Positions 54,865 through 56,275 of a DNA stretch of 56,275 nt are shown piece by piece (within the stretch, counting starts at the first letter, position 1; each line of letters starts with the position of its first letter). A program made the position numbers and the translations under genes. The notes below the pieces were generated by a model. It saw nothing but the letters and a program-made list of their open reading frames with translations. It searched no databases and was not told the origin of the DNA. Source of the stretch: Arenibacter amylolyticus (lineage in GTDB: Bacteria > Bacteroidota > Bacteroidia > Flavobacteriales > Flavobacteriaceae); contig NZ_MTAZ01000029.1 of NCBI RefSeq assembly GCF_002150785.1, forward strand, positions 1-56,275, written 5' to 3'.

Positions 54865-56067
54865 CTACTGATTAAAGGCTAGTTTCCTTTCTGCTCTCCG
54901 TTTCTTAGATCTTCTATTAAGTACGATCATTACTCCAATTAAAACACCACTACTGGCCATTGCAGCTCCAACCAGACTAGGTGAAGTGAAATCGGCCCCC
55001 ATAGCAATAGGCAAGCCACCAAAATAAGCGCCAGAGGCATTCCCCATGTTAAAGGCACTGTGATTCATGGATGCACCTAGCATTTCAGAACCCTTTGCAG
55101 ACCTAATGAAGGCCATTTGTATAGGGGTAGAAACGGTAAATGATATCATTCCTATTACAAAGGTCCAAATTAGGATACCCGTAGGACTACTAGCTATAAT
55201 ACTATTGAGGATTAAAACAGCCACCATTAAGGATAAGCTTATTATTACCGCTTTCATGGGGCTGAATATTTCCGCCATTTTAGCACCGATAAAGTTCCCT
55301 ACAACCATCCCGGATCCAGCGATGATCATAGCATAACTCACCGCGGTTTGTGTATGTCCGGATACCTCGGTTAACAAGGGAGCAATATAACTGTACCAGG
55401 CAAAGAAGCCACCAGTACCTACAATGGTCAATACAATTATCACCCATAGCTCTAGTCGCTTAAATACATTGAGGTCTTTCGCCATTCCTTCCGAAGAAGA
55501 ACGTTCTTGTGCAGGCATCCAATAGTAAAGCGCAAGCATGGTAAACAAGCCCACAACTCCCACCGATATAAAAGATAGGCTCCAACTATAATGTTGGCCC
55601 AAATACGTACCTAGGGGAACCCCCACCACATTGGCCACTGTTAATCCGGAAAACATCATGGCAATCGCCTGGGCCGCCTTTCCCTTTCTGGCCACTTTTC
55701 CTGCTACTACAGCTCCAATACCAAAAAAAGCACCATGGGGAAGACCAGATAAAAATCGGGTTACCAACATCATCCCGTAGCTATTGGAGAAGGCAGAAAT
55801 GGTATTGAAAAGGGTAAACCACAACATTAGGAACAACAATACCTTATGAGCCGCCCACCTACCGCTTAACAAGGTTAAAGTTGGGGCCCCTACGACTACT
55901 CCAAGGGCATAGGCAGAGATAAAATGTCCGGCCTGCGGAATGGTAACATCCAGGGAACTGGCCACATTGGGCAAAATCCCCATGATAACAAACTCCGTCA
56001 TCCCTATTCCAAATCCGCCCATTGCCAGGGCAAAGAGTGCTTTCTTATTTGTTTTATCCGTTTCCAT
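54865..56067 (-). CDS. MFS transporter, DHA1 (AraJ-like) family
   Basis: The product is about 400 residues with 12 membrane segments. The start GGFGIGMTEFVIMGILPNVA and the loop LSGRWAAHKVLL (between TM2 and TM3) are typical of AraJ/NepI-like sugar or drug exporters, as is the TM5 motif GVPLGTYLG. A start at 56082 is also possible and adds five residues. The substrate is unknown. The gene is convergent with the leucine operon and stands alone. Confidence 0.88.
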   Translation of the reverse strand: METDKTNKKALFALAMGGFGIGMTEFVIMGILPNVASSLDVTIPQAGHFISAYALGVVVGAPTLTLLSGRWAAHKVLLFLMLWFTLFNTISAFSNSYGMMLVTRFLSGLPHGAFFGIGAVVAGKVARKGKAAQAIAMMFSGLTVANVVGVPLGTYLGQHYSWSLSFISVGVVGLFTMLALYYWMPAQERSSSEGMAKDLNVFKRLELWVIIVLTIVGTGGFFAWYSYIAPLLTEVSGHTQTAVSYAMIIAGSGMVVGNFIGAKMAEIFSPMKAVIISLSLMVAVLILNSIIASSPTGILIWTFVIGMISFTVSTPIQMAFIRSAKGSEMLGASMNHSAFNMGNASGAYFGGLPIAMGADFTSPSLVGAAMASSGVLIGVMIVLNRRSKKRRAERKLAFNQ

Positions 56068-56082
56068 ATTCCTACTGTTCAT

Positions 56083-56275
56083 TTACTATCGGTAATTATT
56101 TAATTCCTAAGGAACAACCGAAAGTCTTATTTGCTTCTTTACTACTATTAAAAGCCTGCAAAACTACAGCCTTTTAAAGGAATACTATTCTTTTTAACCA
56201 ATCTTTATGTGCTTCTAGGCAAACGAACCCCAAAATCGAGTAGGAAGGTAGCCATTATTTGGCTACCTGTCCTCT
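56083..56275. other. Right-edge non-coding segment
   Basis: I see no gene or clear structure in these last 193 bases; they should include the promoter of the MFS gene. Confidence 0.4.

Noticed and set aside
1-56275. CRISPR arrays, tRNA or rRNA genes, transposases, phage genes
   Set aside because: None were recognised by reading either strand; a covariance and repeat search would be needed to exclude short or degenerate ones.

Overview
The window looks like chromosomal DNA of a Flavobacteriaceae-type member of the Bacteroidota. The signs are an AT-rich sequence, promoters of the TAnnTTTG type, weak Shine-Dalgarno sites, many short lipoproteins, a DUF5916 outer-membrane protein, a TonB receptor with a CarboxypepD_reg-like N-terminus, a CzcA-TolC fusion, LytTR regulators without a nearby kinase, and a menaquinone operon. 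I place it at family level only. I see no tRNA, rRNA, CRISPR array, phage gene or transposase.

Layout. (1) 1-5 kb: a DUF5916 barrel protein that seems to lack its last strands, a decayed MBL-fold hydrolase, three small secreted or lipoprotein genes, and a 56-residue CxxC protein at 4701-4871. (2) 5.1-6.6 kb: a well-formed TPP riboswitch with its own terminator but no thiamine gene downstream, facing a stand-alone kinase-like protein. (3) 6.8-13.8 kb: a probable iron/heme block with a TonB receptor, a PepSY membrane protein, a DUF922-like protein without its zinc motif, a MerA/Lpd-like flavoprotein and a ChaN-like protein. (4) 14.4-21.3 kb: a complete urease island, ureABC-ureEFGD, followed by a UreH-type nickel permease and a urea channel. 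(5) 21.5-24.5 kb: a VOC protein, then a large lipoprotein (beta-propeller, helical repeats, cytochrome c) with a 7x CCAA tandem repeat directly before its start codon.

(6) 24.6-31.8 kb, minus strand: menI-menF-menD-DUF2853-cvfB, then a SPOR-like protein, menA and a LytTR regulator. These give menaquinone head-group synthesis steps; menB, menC and menE are not in the window. (7) 31.8-36.5 kb: an esterase, a Crp-family regulator, two secreted proteins and a second LytTR regulator. (8) 36.7-42.7 kb: a metal efflux operon with a His-rich small protein, a CzcA-TolC fusion and an adaptor. (9) 42.8-47.7 kb, minus strand: four enzymes that together convert trans-4-hydroxy-L-proline to 2-oxoglutarate. 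(10) 48-54.8 kb: an M28 peptidase, then leuC-leuD-(citramalate/isopropylmalate synthase)-leuB. The synthase matches the Leptospira-type citramalate synthase more than a classical LeuA. An MFS exporter closes the window.

The observations most worth following are the orphan TPP riboswitch (5180-5318), the CCAA repeat at 21941-21971, the probable citramalate synthase inside the leu operon, the internal signal peptide in the RND-TolC fusion, and several strong untranslated hairpins in the urease and leucine operons. All functional calls come from reading motifs and family resemblance by eye; no database search was run.
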